From: Thalassospira sp. MCCC 1A03138
GTDB taxonomy: Bacteria > Pseudomonadota > Alphaproteobacteria > Rhodospirillales > Thalassospiraceae
Length of the DNA stretch: 64,000 nucleotides
Direction: 5' to 3'
Assembly (NCBI RefSeq): GCF_002115785.1
Contig: NZ_JFJY01000012.1
Location: forward strand, 1-64,000
The notes below the pieces were generated by a model. That model made no database searches and was not told the DNA's origin. It worked only from the letters and a program-made list of their open reading frames with translations. Position numbers and translations under genes: made by a program. This document shows positions 17,542 to 27,538 of this stretch, piece after piece; the stretch's first letter is position 1; every line of letters begins with the position of its first letter.

Positions 17542-18273
17542 TCAGACAGCCAGAAAACCGCCATCGACGGGCAATACGGCCCCACTGACGAAGGACGCAT
17601 CGTCGCTCAACAACATGATGATCGAACGGGCAACGTCATCTACCTCGGCAAAACGCCCTTGGGGGTGACGAACCATCATCGGATCGGCTTTGGCCGGATC
17701 CGACCAGGCCGTCGCGGCAAGTTCGGTCATGGTAATAGTGGGGGCAATGGCATTGACCCGAATACCGTACGGTCCAAGCTCCTTCGCCATTACGCGGGTC
17801 GCGCCTTCCAGTCCGGCCTTGGAGGCGGCGTAGCACATATGTTCCTCAAACCCGCGATGCCCGGCAATGGATGTCACATTAACAATCGCCCCACCACCAC
17901 CGGCTCTCACCCGAGCACGCGCAAATTCCTGCGCACAAATCAAAGCCGCCCTCAGATTGATGCCCATCACGGTTTCATACCCCGCATCGGTCATCTCAAG
18001 CACACTTTCAAGGACATTGGTCCCGGCACAATTGATCAGAAAATCTGCCGTCCCCGCTGTCTGCATGGCATTGCGCGCCGCCCTGCTGTCCGACAAATCC
18101 ACCTGAATCGCGCGCGCCCCGATCTGGGCATTCAGCGCATCAAGATCCCCTTGTGTTCTGGCCATGGCGATGACGGAGGCACCGCGTTCAGCCAAAAGAT
18201 GGGCGCAGGCACGACCGATGCCTTTGCCACCCCCTGTGATCACGACTGTTTTTCCGTTGAATGTATCGGTCAT
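17542..18273 (-). CDS. Short-chain dehydrogenase/reductase (L-xylulose reductase or polyol dehydrogenase-like)
   Basis: A 243-residue SDR with TGGGKGIG, INCAGTNV, the catalytic Ser in NVTSIAGHRG and YxxxK in CYAASKAGLEG, ending in the usual VSGAVLPVDGGF. The NAD region VIAMARTQGDLDAL resembles carbonyl/L-xylulose reductases that prefer NADP, though this is only suggestive. It is separated by 29 bases from the downstream ribitol-type SDR and follows the SorC regulator. It probably interconverts a pentitol and a ketopentose. Confidence 0.8.
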   Translation of the reverse strand: MTDTFNGKTVVITGGGKGIGRACAHLLAERGASVIAMARTQGDLDALNAQIGARAIQVDLSDSRAARNAMQTAGTADFLINCAGTNVLESVLEMTDAGYETVMGINLRAALICAQEFARARVRAGGGGAIVNVTSIAGHRGFEEHMCYAASKAGLEGATRVMAKELGPYGIRVNAIAPTITMTELAATAWSDPAKADPMMVRHPQGRFAEVDDVARSIIMLLSDDASFVSGAVLPVDGGFLAV

Positions 18274-18371
18274 GAAGCGACGTTTCCCTGATAATGATTA
18301 CGCAATTTGCACCATGGCCAGCTTATTGTTTACCGCTGTTTTTCTCGTTTTGCGATGCACTGCGTCACTGA

Positions 18372-19328
18372 TTAAGTCATGCGTTCCAACAGAATATCTG
18401 CGGTCAGATCATCTGTGACGAGTGTATCCACCAGCCCACGCTTGATTGCTGCATGAATGATTGGAACCTTGTGCTTGCCCGCCGCCGTCAGGATCTTGTT
18501 GGGAATATCTGCTAGCGCGTTTAGGTCGACCCCGACCGTTCGCTCGTTTAGCGGATGGTCAATCTCGTTCCCATCAGCATCAAGAAAACGGCCCAGAACA
18601 TCCCCGACCGCACCCGCGTCACGCAATTCCTGCATGGTCAGATCCCTTGGCAAACCATATTTCACCATAAATGACAGATCGGACACATCCCCCACGACCA
18701 GAAGGGCTGCATCAGCAGAAAGGCACCGCTCGATATGGGATGCATAGATTTCCTGGCTGAGGAAAATATCTTTATCCACATCATCGGGCAGATAAATCGG
18801 TGCAACCAGATGTGAATAGTTGGCGTCAAACCGCTCGGCAAAGCCCGAAGCAATGCTAAAGGCATTAAAGGATGATCCGGCCGCTGTCCCACCCATCAGG
18901 GCAAGAATTTCCAGATCCGGCAGGGAATGACGCGGCAAACGCTCCATCGCGCGCTGCAATGTTACCCCCCAAGAAACCCCGATCCTTTTCCACGGCTCAG
19001 TCTTGAGCGTGGTTGTCAGATAGTGGGCAAGTGCCGCGCCAACAGGGGCGTGATAGTCATAATTGTTATGGTCTACCGGAACGACCAGCGCTTTGCCAAC
19101 ACCTACCTGCTCCAAACGTTTTTGTGCTTCAAGCCGGGTTACAAAAGGCGACTCGATCTGGATTTTCACCAACCCCAGCGACTTTGCTTTCTGAATGGCC
19201 TGATTAACACGCAGGCGGGTTACCCCCATATCACGCGCGACTTCCGCCTGTGTCTGGCCGTTCACGTAATAGCGCCAACAGACCTCGGTCACGAAACCTT
19301 CGCTATCCTCAAGTGGTTCTCTTGGCAT
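18372..19328 (-). CDS. SorC/DeoR-type sugar-binding transcriptional regulator
   Basis: A 318-residue regulator with an N-terminal helix-turn-helix (QTQAEVARDMGVTRLRVNQA near residue 30) and a large SorC sugar-phosphate-binding domain (RIGVSWGVTLQRAMERLP, ILALMGGTAAGSSFNAFSIA, LVVGDVSDLSFMVKYG, VPIIHAAIKRGLVDTLVTDD). This family senses phosphorylated sugars. The gene heads the leftward operon with two dehydrogenases and faces the polyol transporter operon across a 210-base gap, so it likely controls both. Confidence 0.9.
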   Translation of the reverse strand: MPREPLEDSEGFVTEVCWRYYVNGQTQAEVARDMGVTRLRVNQAIQKAKSLGLVKIQIESPFVTRLEAQKRLEQVGVGKALVVPVDHNNYDYHAPVGAALAHYLTTTLKTEPWKRIGVSWGVTLQRAMERLPRHSLPDLEILALMGGTAAGSSFNAFSIASGFAERFDANYSHLVAPIYLPDDVDKDIFLSQEIYASHIERCLSADAALLVVGDVSDLSFMVKYGLPRDLTMQELRDAGAVGDVLGRFLDADGNEIDHPLNERTVGVDLNALADIPNKILTAAGKHKVPIIHAAIKRGLVDTLVTDDLTADILLERMT

Positions 19329-19415
19329 GAATTATTTCCTCTTGTCGCCCCGCACATTGGCCCTGTGCAATCATCACGTCACGCAAACTAACAAATGTAA
19401 TTCAAAAATTACAAA

Positions 19416-19427
19416 TGAAAATTTTCA
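19416..19427. promoter_or_regulatory. Palindrome TGAAAATTTTCA, possible SorC operator
   Basis: A perfect 12-bp palindrome inside the 210-base gap between the SorC gene and the polyol binding-protein gene. The 7-mer ACAAATG occurs just before it at 19411 and again at 19390. Position and symmetry suit an operator for the adjacent regulator; no direct evidence. Confidence 0.45.
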
Positions 19428-19538
19428 CTTGCATCAAATATATTACATATGCATTCTTCCGGCGACCGGAATCGCAAATCCAACGCAGCGCAAGACTGCC
19501 AAATGCGATCCCCCATCAATCAACGGGAGGAATATTCA

Positions 19539-20972
19539 ATGAATTTTGCACTCAAAGTGGGCGTCTCAGCTATAGCCATGGCTGTCGCCTCAAGCACTGC
19601 TTATGCTGATGATGCATTCTGGAAAGAAGCAGCCGCCCCCTATCAGGATGTCACACTGCATGGCGTGACGGAATCCACACCGCCATCCAATTACATTCGC
19701 GAAGTCCTCGCCCCACAATTCGAGGAACTGACCGGTATCCGCGTTGATATCGAGACCACGTCCTGGGATCAGATGTATGACAAGGCCATCAAGGACATGG
19801 AAGCTGGAACCGGCATCTATGACATGGTCTTTATCGAACAGGACATTGTCTATTCCTATCTGGCGCGCGACTTCCTGACAGACACGACCAAACTTCTGGC
19901 CGACAATCCGTCCCTTAAGGCACCGACTTACAGCGAGAACAACTTCACCACCTTTGCCGATTACTTCCGTGGTGAAAACGGTCACCTGTATGGCGTCCCT
20001 ATGGAAGCCTTCATCAAGATCTATCTCTATCGTACCGACCTGTTCAACGATCCGGAAATCAAGGAAGCCTTCAAGGCAGAAACCAGGCATGAGCTAAAAC
20101 CGGCCACCACGCATGAAGAATATGGCGAGATCGCCCGCTTCTTCACCAAGTGGGGCGAAGATCACGACCTGGATCTGTGGGGCACCACCGCACAGGCCCA
20201 TACCGGTCATCCGGCATCCTGGTACGAGTTCTTTGAAACCATTGCCCCAACCTATGGCGTGTACAACTGGGGTATTGACGCGAAAAACAACTATGCCGCA
20301 TCGGTTGCCAATGGCGGCTCAATGAACAGCCCCGAAGCCAAGGAAGCCATGAAGTGGTGGCTGAGCATGCGCGACATAGCCCCGCCTGAAAGCAATGCTT
20401 CGACCTGGACGGAAGTCGGCACCACATTCGGTGCGGGTCGTGTTGCCCAAGGTCTGGTCTATGGTGAAAACGCCGGCTGGATCGCAGCCGATGAATCCAA
20501 ATCGCTTGTGGTTGGAAAAGTGGGTGTCGCCCTGCCCCCGATGGAAGACGGAATTCTTGAGGAAGTCGAAGGCGGCAAAGGATATATCGGTTATTACGAT
20601 GGGGGGGCCTTTGGCATTCCAGCAACGTCAAAAAACCAGAAAGCCGCGATGCTGTTCCTGCAATATATCGGTCAGGACGAAGTTCAGCCGGACTGGGCGG
20701 TTGCCGCACCACGTGTGACCAACAAATCGACCTATGACGATCCCAAAGTCCAGGCCATGAACAAAGAACTTGGCGGATATTATGACCTCTTGCGTGACAA
20801 GGGATATCTGTTTGCCGGCGCCCCGGCATATCCGTTCCATGCACAGGTTCGCGAAGCTACTGCACCGATCCTGTATCAAATCCTGACGGGCGACCTTGGC
20901 CCGGACGAGGGACTTGATCAGATGGCAGCAAAGGCCGAAGCCGAACTGACCGATCTTGGCTATCGCAAGTAA
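19539..20972 (+). CDS. Sugar/polyol ABC transporter substrate-binding protein
   Basis: A 477-residue family-1 extracellular binding protein. The ATG at 19539 has a strong GGGAGGAAT in front and gives a signal peptide ending in STAYADDA. Marks of the sorbitol/mannitol receptor group include ELTGIRVDIETTSWDQMYDK and MVFIEQDIVYSYLARDF, and SKNQKAAMLFLQYIG near the C terminus. It is the first gene of a rightward operon encoding two permeases, an ATPase and pentitol enzymes, so a pentitol such as xylitol or ribitol is the expected ligand. Confidence 0.9.
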   Translation: MNFALKVGVSAIAMAVASSTAYADDAFWKEAAAPYQDVTLHGVTESTPPSNYIREVLAPQFEELTGIRVDIETTSWDQMYDKAIKDMEAGTGIYDMVFIEQDIVYSYLARDFLTDTTKLLADNPSLKAPTYSENNFTTFADYFRGENGHLYGVPMEAFIKIYLYRTDLFNDPEIKEAFKAETRHELKPATTHEEYGEIARFFTKWGEDHDLDLWGTTAQAHTGHPASWYEFFETIAPTYGVYNWGIDAKNNYAASVANGGSMNSPEAKEAMKWWLSMRDIAPPESNASTWTEVGTTFGAGRVAQGLVYGENAGWIAADESKSLVVGKVGVALPPMEDGILEEVEGGKGYIGYYDGGAFGIPATSKNQKAAMLFLQYIGQDEVQPDWAVAAPRVTNKSTYDDPKVQAMNKELGGYYDLLRDKGYLFAGAPAYPFHAQVREATAPILYQILTGDLGPDEGLDQMAAKAEAELTDLGYRK

Positions 20973-20996
20973 AGTCCGTCACCCAAAACCTTTCTT

Positions 20997-21022
20997 GGTC
21001 GCTGTCCATCCGGGCAGCGACC
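20997..21022 (+). other. Intercistronic hairpin after the polyol-binding-protein gene
   Basis: GGTCGCTG and CAGCGACC make a perfect 8-bp stem with a 10-base loop, 25 bases after the stop codon and before the first permease gene. No U run follows. The position suits transcript stabilisation or partial termination. Confidence 0.58.
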
Positions 21023-21090
21023 ATACCAAGGCATGATCCATCTTCTCAGATCATGACCGCCACACTGCATCTTTTTCCAGGGAGTTGACG

Positions 21091-21969
21091 ATGCAATCCA
21101 ACAAGCTTGGTTGGATCCTCCTGGCCCCTACGCTGGTGATCCTGTTTTTCTTCGGCGTTTTGCCGTTCCTGTATGTCGTTTTCGTCTCGTTCCATCAATG
21201 GAATCCATTTGCGGCGTCCCCCGAAATGATTTTCAACGGCGCGGAGAATTTCCGGCGTATCGTCTTTGACAGCGCATTTCTGAATTCGCTGGGTGTGACA
21301 GTTGCCTTTGTCATCTTTGCCGTTCTCTCTGAACTGGTGATCGGTTACCTGCTGGCCCAGGCCTTTATGCGGGAATTCCCCGGAAAGTCGATTTTTCGCA
21401 CAATCCATACACTGCCACTCATCATGGCACCGATCATTGTCGGGTCGGTCTGGAAACTGATGACCACACCATCCATCGGGATCATCCCCCATTATCTGGA
21501 TGAATGGTTCGGGATCACGATGAATATCGGGACATCCGCCCCCGCGGCCTTCCTGACCATCGTCATCATGGATATCTGGCACTGGACGCCACTTGTCACC
21601 CTGACCCTGATCGCGGCACTGGTGTCGCTGCCGCGTGATCCGTTTGAACAGGCCCAGATCGACGGGGCAAACAAAGCTCAGACATTCTGGCACATTACCC
21701 TTCCGATGATCACACCGGCTCTGGTCGCAACCGTTTTCATTCGCCTGATGGATGCCCTGCGCACGGTCGATGAAGTCTGGATGCTAACCGGGGGTGGTCC
21801 GGGATCGTCCACCCGTTTCCTTGGCGTGCATATCTTCAAGGAAGTCTTCCCCAAGACCAATTACGGCTATGGCTCTACCATTTCGGTGATCGTGCTGTAT
21901 CTGACCATCGTGGTTTGCTGGCTGCTCTATGTCAGCATGCTCGCCCCACGCAAGAACCGGAAGGGATAG
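21091..21969 (+). CDS. Sugar/polyol ABC transporter permease 1
   Basis: A 292-residue membrane protein of the MalF-like group with six helices. The EAA loop is EQAQIDGANKAQTFWHITL near residue 190. The ATG at 21091 with GGGAG before it is preferred over a TTG two codons upstream. It forms the channel with the next gene product. Confidence 0.9.
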   Translation: MQSNKLGWILLAPTLVILFFFGVLPFLYVVFVSFHQWNPFAASPEMIFNGAENFRRIVFDSAFLNSLGVTVAFVIFAVLSELVIGYLLAQAFMREFPGKSIFRTIHTLPLIMAPIIVGSVWKLMTTPSIGIIPHYLDEWFGITMNIGTSAPAAFLTIVIMDIWHWTPLVTLTLIAALVSLPRDPFEQAQIDGANKAQTFWHITLPMITPALVATVFIRLMDALRTVDEVWMLTGGGPGSSTRFLGVHIFKEVFPKTNYGYGSTISVIVLYLTIVVCWLLYVSMLAPRKNRKG

Positions 21970-21978
21970 GACAAGACG

Positions 21979-22815
21979 ATGAAAAAGCGCAACCCACTAC
22001 TGACAACGCTTTTCTGGATATTGATCAGCCTTCTGACCCTGTTTCCGATCTATTGGCTGTTTGTCATTTCGGTCAAACCCGCGGTTCAGCTTTTCAGCAC
22101 ACCGGACATCCTTGTCAGCAATCCCTATTGGGGGAACTATGTCGAGGTTCTCGGCAATCGGTTGATCCGAAGCTACATGGTCAATTCACTGGTGATTTCG
22201 ACCGGGAATGCCGTGCTGTGCACAGTGCTTGGTTTCTTTACCTGCTATGCGCTATCGCGTTTCAATCTCCGCGCTAAGGAATCCATCTTTTTCTGGACGA
22301 TCACCAACCGTATGGCACCTCCCGCAGTGTTCCTGTTGCCGCTTTTCCTGTTGATGACACAGGTTTACCGGATTGGCGATTTCACGTTACTTGATACCCG
22401 GATAGGCATGATTCTGGTCTATTGCACCTTTAACCTGCCATTTGCGATCTGGACCCTGCGCCCGACGATTGACGCCATCCCGCGTGAACTGGATGAAGCC
22501 GCCTATGTCGATGGTGCAAGCCCATGGAAAGTTATTACCGAAATCGTTTTTCCGCTTTGTCGGCCCGGGCTTGCCGTGACCCTGATCCTGACCTGGGTGT
22601 TTGCCTGGAACGAGTATCTGCTGGCCGCGACACTTACCAATTTCGATGCCCGTACCCTGACCACCGGCCTCTCGGAATATGTCACGACCACCGGGACCGA
22701 ATGGGGAATCATGGCCACGATTTCAGTCTTCACCCTGATCCCGGCCCTGATCGTGTTCGGTCTGGTTCAAAAACACATTGTCGCCGGTCTGACCTTTGGC
22801 GCGGTGAAAGGATAA
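21979..22815 (+). CDS. Sugar/polyol ABC transporter permease 2
   Basis: A 278-residue MalG-like permease with six helices and the EAA loop DEAAYVDGASPWKVITEIVF near residue 173. It starts nine bases after permease 1. Its C terminus (HIVAGLTFGAVKG) is the usual end of this family. Confidence 0.9.
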   Translation: MKKRNPLLTTLFWILISLLTLFPIYWLFVISVKPAVQLFSTPDILVSNPYWGNYVEVLGNRLIRSYMVNSLVISTGNAVLCTVLGFFTCYALSRFNLRAKESIFFWTITNRMAPPAVFLLPLFLLMTQVYRIGDFTLLDTRIGMILVYCTFNLPFAIWTLRPTIDAIPRELDEAAYVDGASPWKVITEIVFPLCRPGLAVTLILTWVFAWNEYLLAATLTNFDARTLTTGLSEYVTTTGTEWGIMATISVFTLIPALIVFGLVQKHIVAGLTFGAVKG

Positions 22816-22819
22816 CACC

Positions 22820-23077
22820 ATGACCAAACAACACGCGACACAGCTTGATACAGCCTCGCTGACTGAAGACGACACCGAAAAAACCAAGACCCCGGAAGAA
22901 CGGCAGGGCTTTCTGCCAATCGAAACCAATGCCTTTGACCGATGCTTTATCTCGGTCGTGATCTGGGTGGCAATGTCCCTGTTCTGGTTCCGCTTCCTGG
23001 AGCCAATGGGTCTGTCCATCTGGATTTCGAATGCCATTGCCCTTGCTCTTGCTGTCTTTATCGTCAGGAAAGGATAA
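22820..23077 (+). CDS. Small membrane protein of the polyol operon
   Basis: An 85-residue protein that I cannot assign. The first 45 residues are hydrophilic and rich in Thr, Asp and Glu; two predicted membrane helices follow ([19 protein letters not shown] and [17 protein letters not shown]). It lies four bases after permease 2 and four before xylitol dehydrogenase, with an AAAGGA site. A small two-helix protein at this place may assist the transporter, but this is only a guess from position. Confidence 0.7.
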   Translation: MTKQHATQLDTASLTEDDTEKTKTPEERQGFLPIETNAFDRCFISVVIWVAMSLFWFRFLEPMGLSIWISNAIALALAVFIVRKG

Positions 23078-23081
23078 CGCC

Positions 23082-24134
23082 ATGAAATCGTTGGTTCTGG
23101 AAAAAAAAGACGACATCACCCTGCGCGATTTTCCTGCCATTGACCGTGCGGAAGAGGTCCTTGGCCCACGCGACGTGCGCATCAAGATGCATACAGTCGG
23201 CATTTGCGGATCGGATGTACATTACTACACCCATGGCCGGATTGGTCCATTTGTGGTCAATGCGCCAATGATCCTGGGGCACGAAGCATCCGGCACCGTG
23301 ATCGAAACCGGAAGCGATGTCACAACGCTGTCCGTTGGCGACCGGGTCTGTATGGAGCCGGGTGTCCCCGACCCCAACAGCAAGGCAACCCGCCTTGGCA
23401 TGTATAATGTTGATCCGGCTGTACGCTTTTGGGCAACCCCGCCGGTACACGGGATTTTGCGCCCGACCTGTGTGCACCCCGAAGCCTTTACCTTCAAGCT
23501 TCCCGACAATGTATCCTTTGCCGAGGCCGCCATGGTCGAACCGCTTGCAGTGGGTGTCCACGCCGCCACCAAAGCCCGGATCAAACCGGGCGATATCGCG
23601 GTGGTCATCGGGGCTGGCCCCATCGGACTGGTCACGGCATTGTCGGCATTGGCCGGTGGCTGTGCCCGGGTGTATGTCGCCGACCTTGCCGAAAAAAAGC
23701 TTGAAATAGCAGCATCCCTAAGTGCGGCGATCATCCCAATTGATGTCAAATCCCAAAACATCCCCGAGGTGATCAAACGCGACACCGATGGCTGGGGGGC
23801 CGATATCGTGTTTGAAGCCACCGGCTCGCCCAAAGCTGCCGCCGGAGTTTTTGAACCCCTTTGCCCGGGTGGGTGTGTCGTCATGATTGGCGGTCAGCCT
23901 GATCCGATCAGCTATGATGCAGGGGCAGCGATGATCCGGGAAGCCCGGATCGAGAATATTTTCCGTTATGCCCATGTCTTTCCGCGTTGTGTTGCCATGC
24001 TGAGTTCCGGCGCAATCGACGTAAAACCCCTAATCACCAGAACATTCGCATTCGAAGACAGCGTGCGCGCATTCGAGATCGCAGCATCCGCCCCACCGGC
24101 GGATGTCAAATTACAGATCGAATTGCCGCAATAG
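23082..24134 (+). CDS. Xylitol dehydrogenase (D-xylulose reductase), zinc-dependent MDR family
   Basis: A 350-residue medium-chain dehydrogenase. The catalytic zinc region reads [18 protein letters not shown] and [10 protein letters not shown], with EP in [13 protein letters not shown]; the NAD fold is [20 protein letters not shown]. The segment [16 protein letters not shown] is typical of bacterial xylitol dehydrogenases and the usual four Cys of the structural zinc are absent, as in several members of that group. It oxidises xylitol to D-xylulose, which the xylulokinase later in the operon would phosphorylate. Its ATG has an AAGGA site, and a longer frame overlapping the upstream gene is rejected. 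Confidence 0.88.
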   Translation: MKSLVLEKKDDITLRDFPAIDRAEEVLGPRDVRIKMHTVGICGSDVHYYTHGRIGPFVVNAPMILGHEASGTVIETGSDVTTLSVGDRVCMEPGVPDPNSKATRLGMYNVDPAVRFWATPPVHGILRPTCVHPEAFTFKLPDNVSFAEAAMVEPLAVGVHAATKARIKPGDIAVVIGAGPIGLVTALSALAGGCARVYVADLAEKKLEIAASLSAAIIPIDVKSQNIPEVIKRDTDGWGADIVFEATGSPKAAAGVFEPLCPGGCVVMIGGQPDPISYDAGAAMIREARIENIFRYAHVFPRCVAMLSSGAIDVKPLITRTFAFEDSVRAFEIAASAPPADVKLQIELPQ

Positions 24135-24145
24135 GGAGAAGCCTT

Positions 24146-25207
24146 ATGGCCGACGTAAAAATAGAAAACGTAATCAAACGCTACGCCAATGTTCAGGTCA
24201 TGCACGGGGTGAATGTCGACATCAAGGATGGCGAGTTTGTCGTCCTGGTGGGGCCGTCTGGTTGTGGCAAATCAACACTGTTGCGCATGCTTGCCGGGCT
24301 AGAGGAAATCAGCGAAGGCACCATTTCGATTGGCGGACGGATCGTGAATGATGTTCTGCCGAAAGAACGCGATATTGCAATGGTGTTCCAAAGCTATGCA
24401 CTTTATCCCCACAAAACGGTGTATGAAAATATCGGCTTCCCGCTCAAGATGGCGAAACGACCGGAAAGCGAGATAAAGCAAAAGGTCACCAACGCCGCCG
24501 AAATTCTCGACCTTGCCCATCTTCTTGACCGCTATCCCAAGCAGCTTTCCGGCGGCCAGCGCCAACGTGTCGCCATGGGCCGCGCCATCGTACGAGATCC
24601 GCAAGTCTTCTTGTTTGACGAGCCGCTTTCAAACCTGGATGCCAAACTGCGCGTGACCATGCGCGTTGAGATCAAGGAACTGCATCAGCGTCTTGGCACA
24701 ACGATTGTCTATGTCACCCATGATCAGATCGAAGCAATGACCATGGCTGACAAAATCGTCGTCATGCGTGATGGCCGGGTCGAGCAGATTGGTTCTCCGT
24801 TGGATCTGTATGACAATCCGATTAACGTTTTTGTTGCCGGCTTCATCGGCTCACCCTCGATGAATTTCGTTCATGGCAAGATAACGGAACACAACGGCAC
24901 AAAACGCTTTGAATCCGATAACGGTCTGATCCTGCCAATACCACCTACCACCGCACCAACGGGCAAATCAGTGACCTACGGCATTCGTCCTGAACATATC
25001 GATATTGGCGACAAGGGCATTGCAATGAATGTCGTGGTCGTTGAACCAACAGGTTCTGAAACCCAGATCGTTGCGAAATCAAACGGTGACCTCATTGACG
25101 CCCTCGTCAAACAGCGTATTTCTGCCCGCCCCGGCTCCGAACTTCATTATGTGATTGATCCGGTCAACGTGCATCTGTTCGACCGCGATACTGAACTGCG
25201 GATATAG
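24146..25207 (+). CDS. Sugar/polyol ABC transporter ATP-binding protein (MalK/UgpC type)
   Basis: A 353-residue ATPase with Walker [13 protein letters not shown] near residue 36, signature [15 protein letters not shown], Walker [17 protein letters not shown] and a C-terminal TOBE/OB domain (about 240-350). The ATG at 24146 follows AGGGAGAA. It powers the two permeases encoded upstream; in this operon it sits after the dehydrogenase. Confidence 0.93.
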   Translation: MADVKIENVIKRYANVQVMHGVNVDIKDGEFVVLVGPSGCGKSTLLRMLAGLEEISEGTISIGGRIVNDVLPKERDIAMVFQSYALYPHKTVYENIGFPLKMAKRPESEIKQKVTNAAEILDLAHLLDRYPKQLSGGQRQRVAMGRAIVRDPQVFLFDEPLSNLDAKLRVTMRVEIKELHQRLGTTIVYVTHDQIEAMTMADKIVVMRDGRVEQIGSPLDLYDNPINVFVAGFIGSPSMNFVHGKITEHNGTKRFESDNGLILPIPPTTAPTGKSVTYGIRPEHIDIGDKGIAMNVVVVEPTGSETQIVAKSNGDLIDALVKQRISARPGSELHYVIDPVNVHLFDRDTELRI

Positions 25208-25216
25208 GGGAGCCCG

Positions 25217-25906
25217 ATGAATTCACCTGCCGCAGTAATTTTCGACCTTGACGGTTGTCTGGTCGATAGCGAACCCCTGTCGCTTGAGGTCATCGCAACC
25301 GAAATGCGCCGCCTCGGAATTGATGGCATTACGGTTAATGATATCCGTGACCGGTTTCTGGGGGTTTCCATCCAAGACATTTGCAGGCATGTCTCCGAAC
25401 GTCTCGGCCAGGCCTGCCCGGACGATTTTATCGACCGGGTCGAAACGCGCCTGCTAACAGAGTATCAAACGCGCCTCCAACAGATTGAGAATGCGGAAAG
25501 GTTGTTGAATCGGCTTTCAAATGCGGGGATGAAAACGGCACTGGCAACCGGCAGCTCCTTGCGACGAATGGCGGCAACTCTTGAAATATCGGGTCTTGCC
25601 TCGCATTTCCTTGGCACCGCATACAGTGCCGAGCAGGTCGCCAATGGCAAACCCGCGCCTGACTTATTCCTGCTTGCCGCAGAGGGCATTGCAACCGATC
25701 CCAAAGATTGTGTTGTTATTGAAGACTCTCCGCATGGCGTAAAAGGAGCTATCTCAGCCGGAATGAGAGCGATAGGTTTTGTAGGTGGAACGCATTTGCA
25801 CGACATTCGCCCACATCAAACCCAACTGCTTAAATCCGCCGGTGCATCAAAAATCTTTGAAAGCCTTCAGGAGGTTGGAGATGCAATTTTGGACAGGCCT
25901 GCGTAA
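25217..25906 (+). CDS. HAD-superfamily phosphatase
   Basis: A 229-residue HAD hydrolase of the beta-phosphoglucomutase-like group: motif I VIFDLDGCLVDSEPL, motif II in TALATGSSLRRMAA, motif III and IV around KPAPDLFLLAA and VVIEDSPHGVKGA. Motif I has Cys where Thr is usual after DLDG, a minor variation. It may dephosphorylate a sugar phosphate formed off-pathway. It lies nine bases after the ATPase gene. Confidence 0.85.
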   Translation: MNSPAAVIFDLDGCLVDSEPLSLEVIATEMRRLGIDGITVNDIRDRFLGVSIQDICRHVSERLGQACPDDFIDRVETRLLTEYQTRLQQIENAERLLNRLSNAGMKTALATGSSLRRMAATLEISGLASHFLGTAYSAEQVANGKPAPDLFLLAAEGIATDPKDCVVIEDSPHGVKGAISAGMRAIGFVGGTHLHDIRPHQTQLLKSAGASKIFESLQEVGDAILDRPA

Positions 25907-25970
25907 CATCAACATGGTTGCGTGCTATCGGTAAAGAATAACCGCTTCAATTTTCACAGAAGGCTTTGGG

Positions 25971-27431
25971 ATGACTTTTCTTGGAATTGACCTCGGGACC
26001 TCCGGTATCCGTCTACTGTTGATTGACGACGGTGGTGTGCCGATAGGCTCGGCGGAACGCAACTATCACGCCAGCCATCCGCACCCGGGTTGGTCTGAAC
26101 AAAATCCTTCCGACTGGATTGCAGCACTGGAAGATTCCATTGCCGAACTGCGTGATAATTTTCCGCAGTTTGCCGCACTGCGGGGCATTGGCGTAGCTGG
26201 CCATATGCATGGAGCGACACTTCTGGATAACAGCGGACGGGTCTTGCGCCCCTGTATTCTGTGGAATGACACGCGCTCTCATACCCAGGCCGCGCGCCTT
26301 GATGCCAAAGAACCGTTTCGTGCCATTTCAGGCAATATCGTCTTTCCGGGGTTTACCGCGCCCAAACTTGAATGGGTGCGGGAAAACGAACCCGATATTT
26401 GTGCAAAAACCGCAAAGGTTCTTCTGCCTGCTGCTTATCTTAACTATTACCTGACCGGGGAATATGTTGCGGACATGTCGGATAGCGCGGGCACCTCATG
26501 GCTTGATGTGGGTAATCGGACATGGTCGAACACGTTGCTTTCTGCCGGAAACATGCGCCAAGATCAGATGCCCCGCCTTGTCGAAGGCACGGACGAAGCC
26601 GGTCGCCTGCGGCCGGCTCTTTTGGACAAATGGGGTATTGGTGGGCCGGTTTCGGTTGCCGGTGGTGCGGGTGATAATGCAGCAGCAGCCTGTGGCATTG
26701 GCGCGCAGAATGAAGGAGAGGGATTTGTCTCGCTTGGCACATCTGGTGTGTTGCTATCAGCACGCGACGGCTATCATCCGGCACCAGAAACTGCGTTGCA
26801 TACATTCTGTCATGCCATCCCTGGACGATGGTACCAGATGGGCGTTATGCTCTCGGCAACAGATAGTCTGAACTGGCTTGCACGGATTACCGGTCAAAAG
26901 CCAACAGAGCTAACTGCAAAACTCGATGGCAATCTCAGAAAACCCGGGACTGTCCACTATCTCCCTTATCTGGCAGGGGAAAGAACGCCACATAATGATG
27001 CAGAGATCCGTGGCAGCTTCACTGGTCTAGCAACCGAAACGAGCCGCGAAGATCTTACGCGTGCCGTGCTTGAAGGAGTTGCTTTTGGCTTACGCGACAG
27101 TTTTGAGGCACTGACTGCAACCAACGCCAGACTCAAGCAACTCATTGCCATAGGAGGAGGCTCCGCATCTCGCTACTGGATAGAGCTGATAGCCACCGTC
27201 CTCGGCGTTCCCCTGGCTCTTCCCAAAAGTGGCGAATTTGGTGCGGCTCTGGGTGCAGCAAGGCTTGGCATCGCTGCCGCAACCGGTGCCACTGCTGACA
27301 GGATCATGTCCATCCCGGAAGTGCATGAAACCATTGATCCGAATGAAAGTTTGCGATCTGCATTCGACGCTGCCTATCAAAACTTCCGAAAGGCCTATCC
27401 GCTCATAAAAGCCTGCCAGCAACAATCATAA
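25971..27431 (+). CDS. xylB: Xylulokinase
   Basis: A 486-residue FGGY-family carbohydrate kinase. Visible are the N-terminal phosphate loop GIDLGTSGIRLLLIDD, GVAGHMHGATLLD, CILWNDTRSHTQ, the central VAGGAGDNAAAACGIG and the ATP-site GGGSASRYWIELIA. It phosphorylates D-xylulose to D-xylulose 5-phosphate, linking the pentitol dehydrogenases to the pentose phosphate pathway. It closes the rightward operon. Confidence 0.92.
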   Translation: MTFLGIDLGTSGIRLLLIDDGGVPIGSAERNYHASHPHPGWSEQNPSDWIAALEDSIAELRDNFPQFAALRGIGVAGHMHGATLLDNSGRVLRPCILWNDTRSHTQAARLDAKEPFRAISGNIVFPGFTAPKLEWVRENEPDICAKTAKVLLPAAYLNYYLTGEYVADMSDSAGTSWLDVGNRTWSNTLLSAGNMRQDQMPRLVEGTDEAGRLRPALLDKWGIGGPVSVAGGAGDNAAAACGIGAQNEGEGFVSLGTSGVLLSARDGYHPAPETALHTFCHAIPGRWYQMGVMLSATDSLNWLARITGQKPTELTAKLDGNLRKPGTVHYLPYLAGERTPHNDAEIRGSFTGLATETSREDLTRAVLEGVAFGLRDSFEALTATNARLKQLIAIGGGSASRYWIELIATVLGVPLALPKSGEFGAALGAARLGIAAATGATADRIMSIPEVHETIDPNESLRSAFDAAYQNFRKAYPLIKACQQQS

Positions 27432-27538
27432 CGCGGTTTGAACGCGACAGAGGATTTTTCGAAAACGGGGTTCATTTTGGGAATATTACTTTCGTAAAGT
27501 TATCATCTGCCCTTTAACACCCCGCCAAGAACCTCACC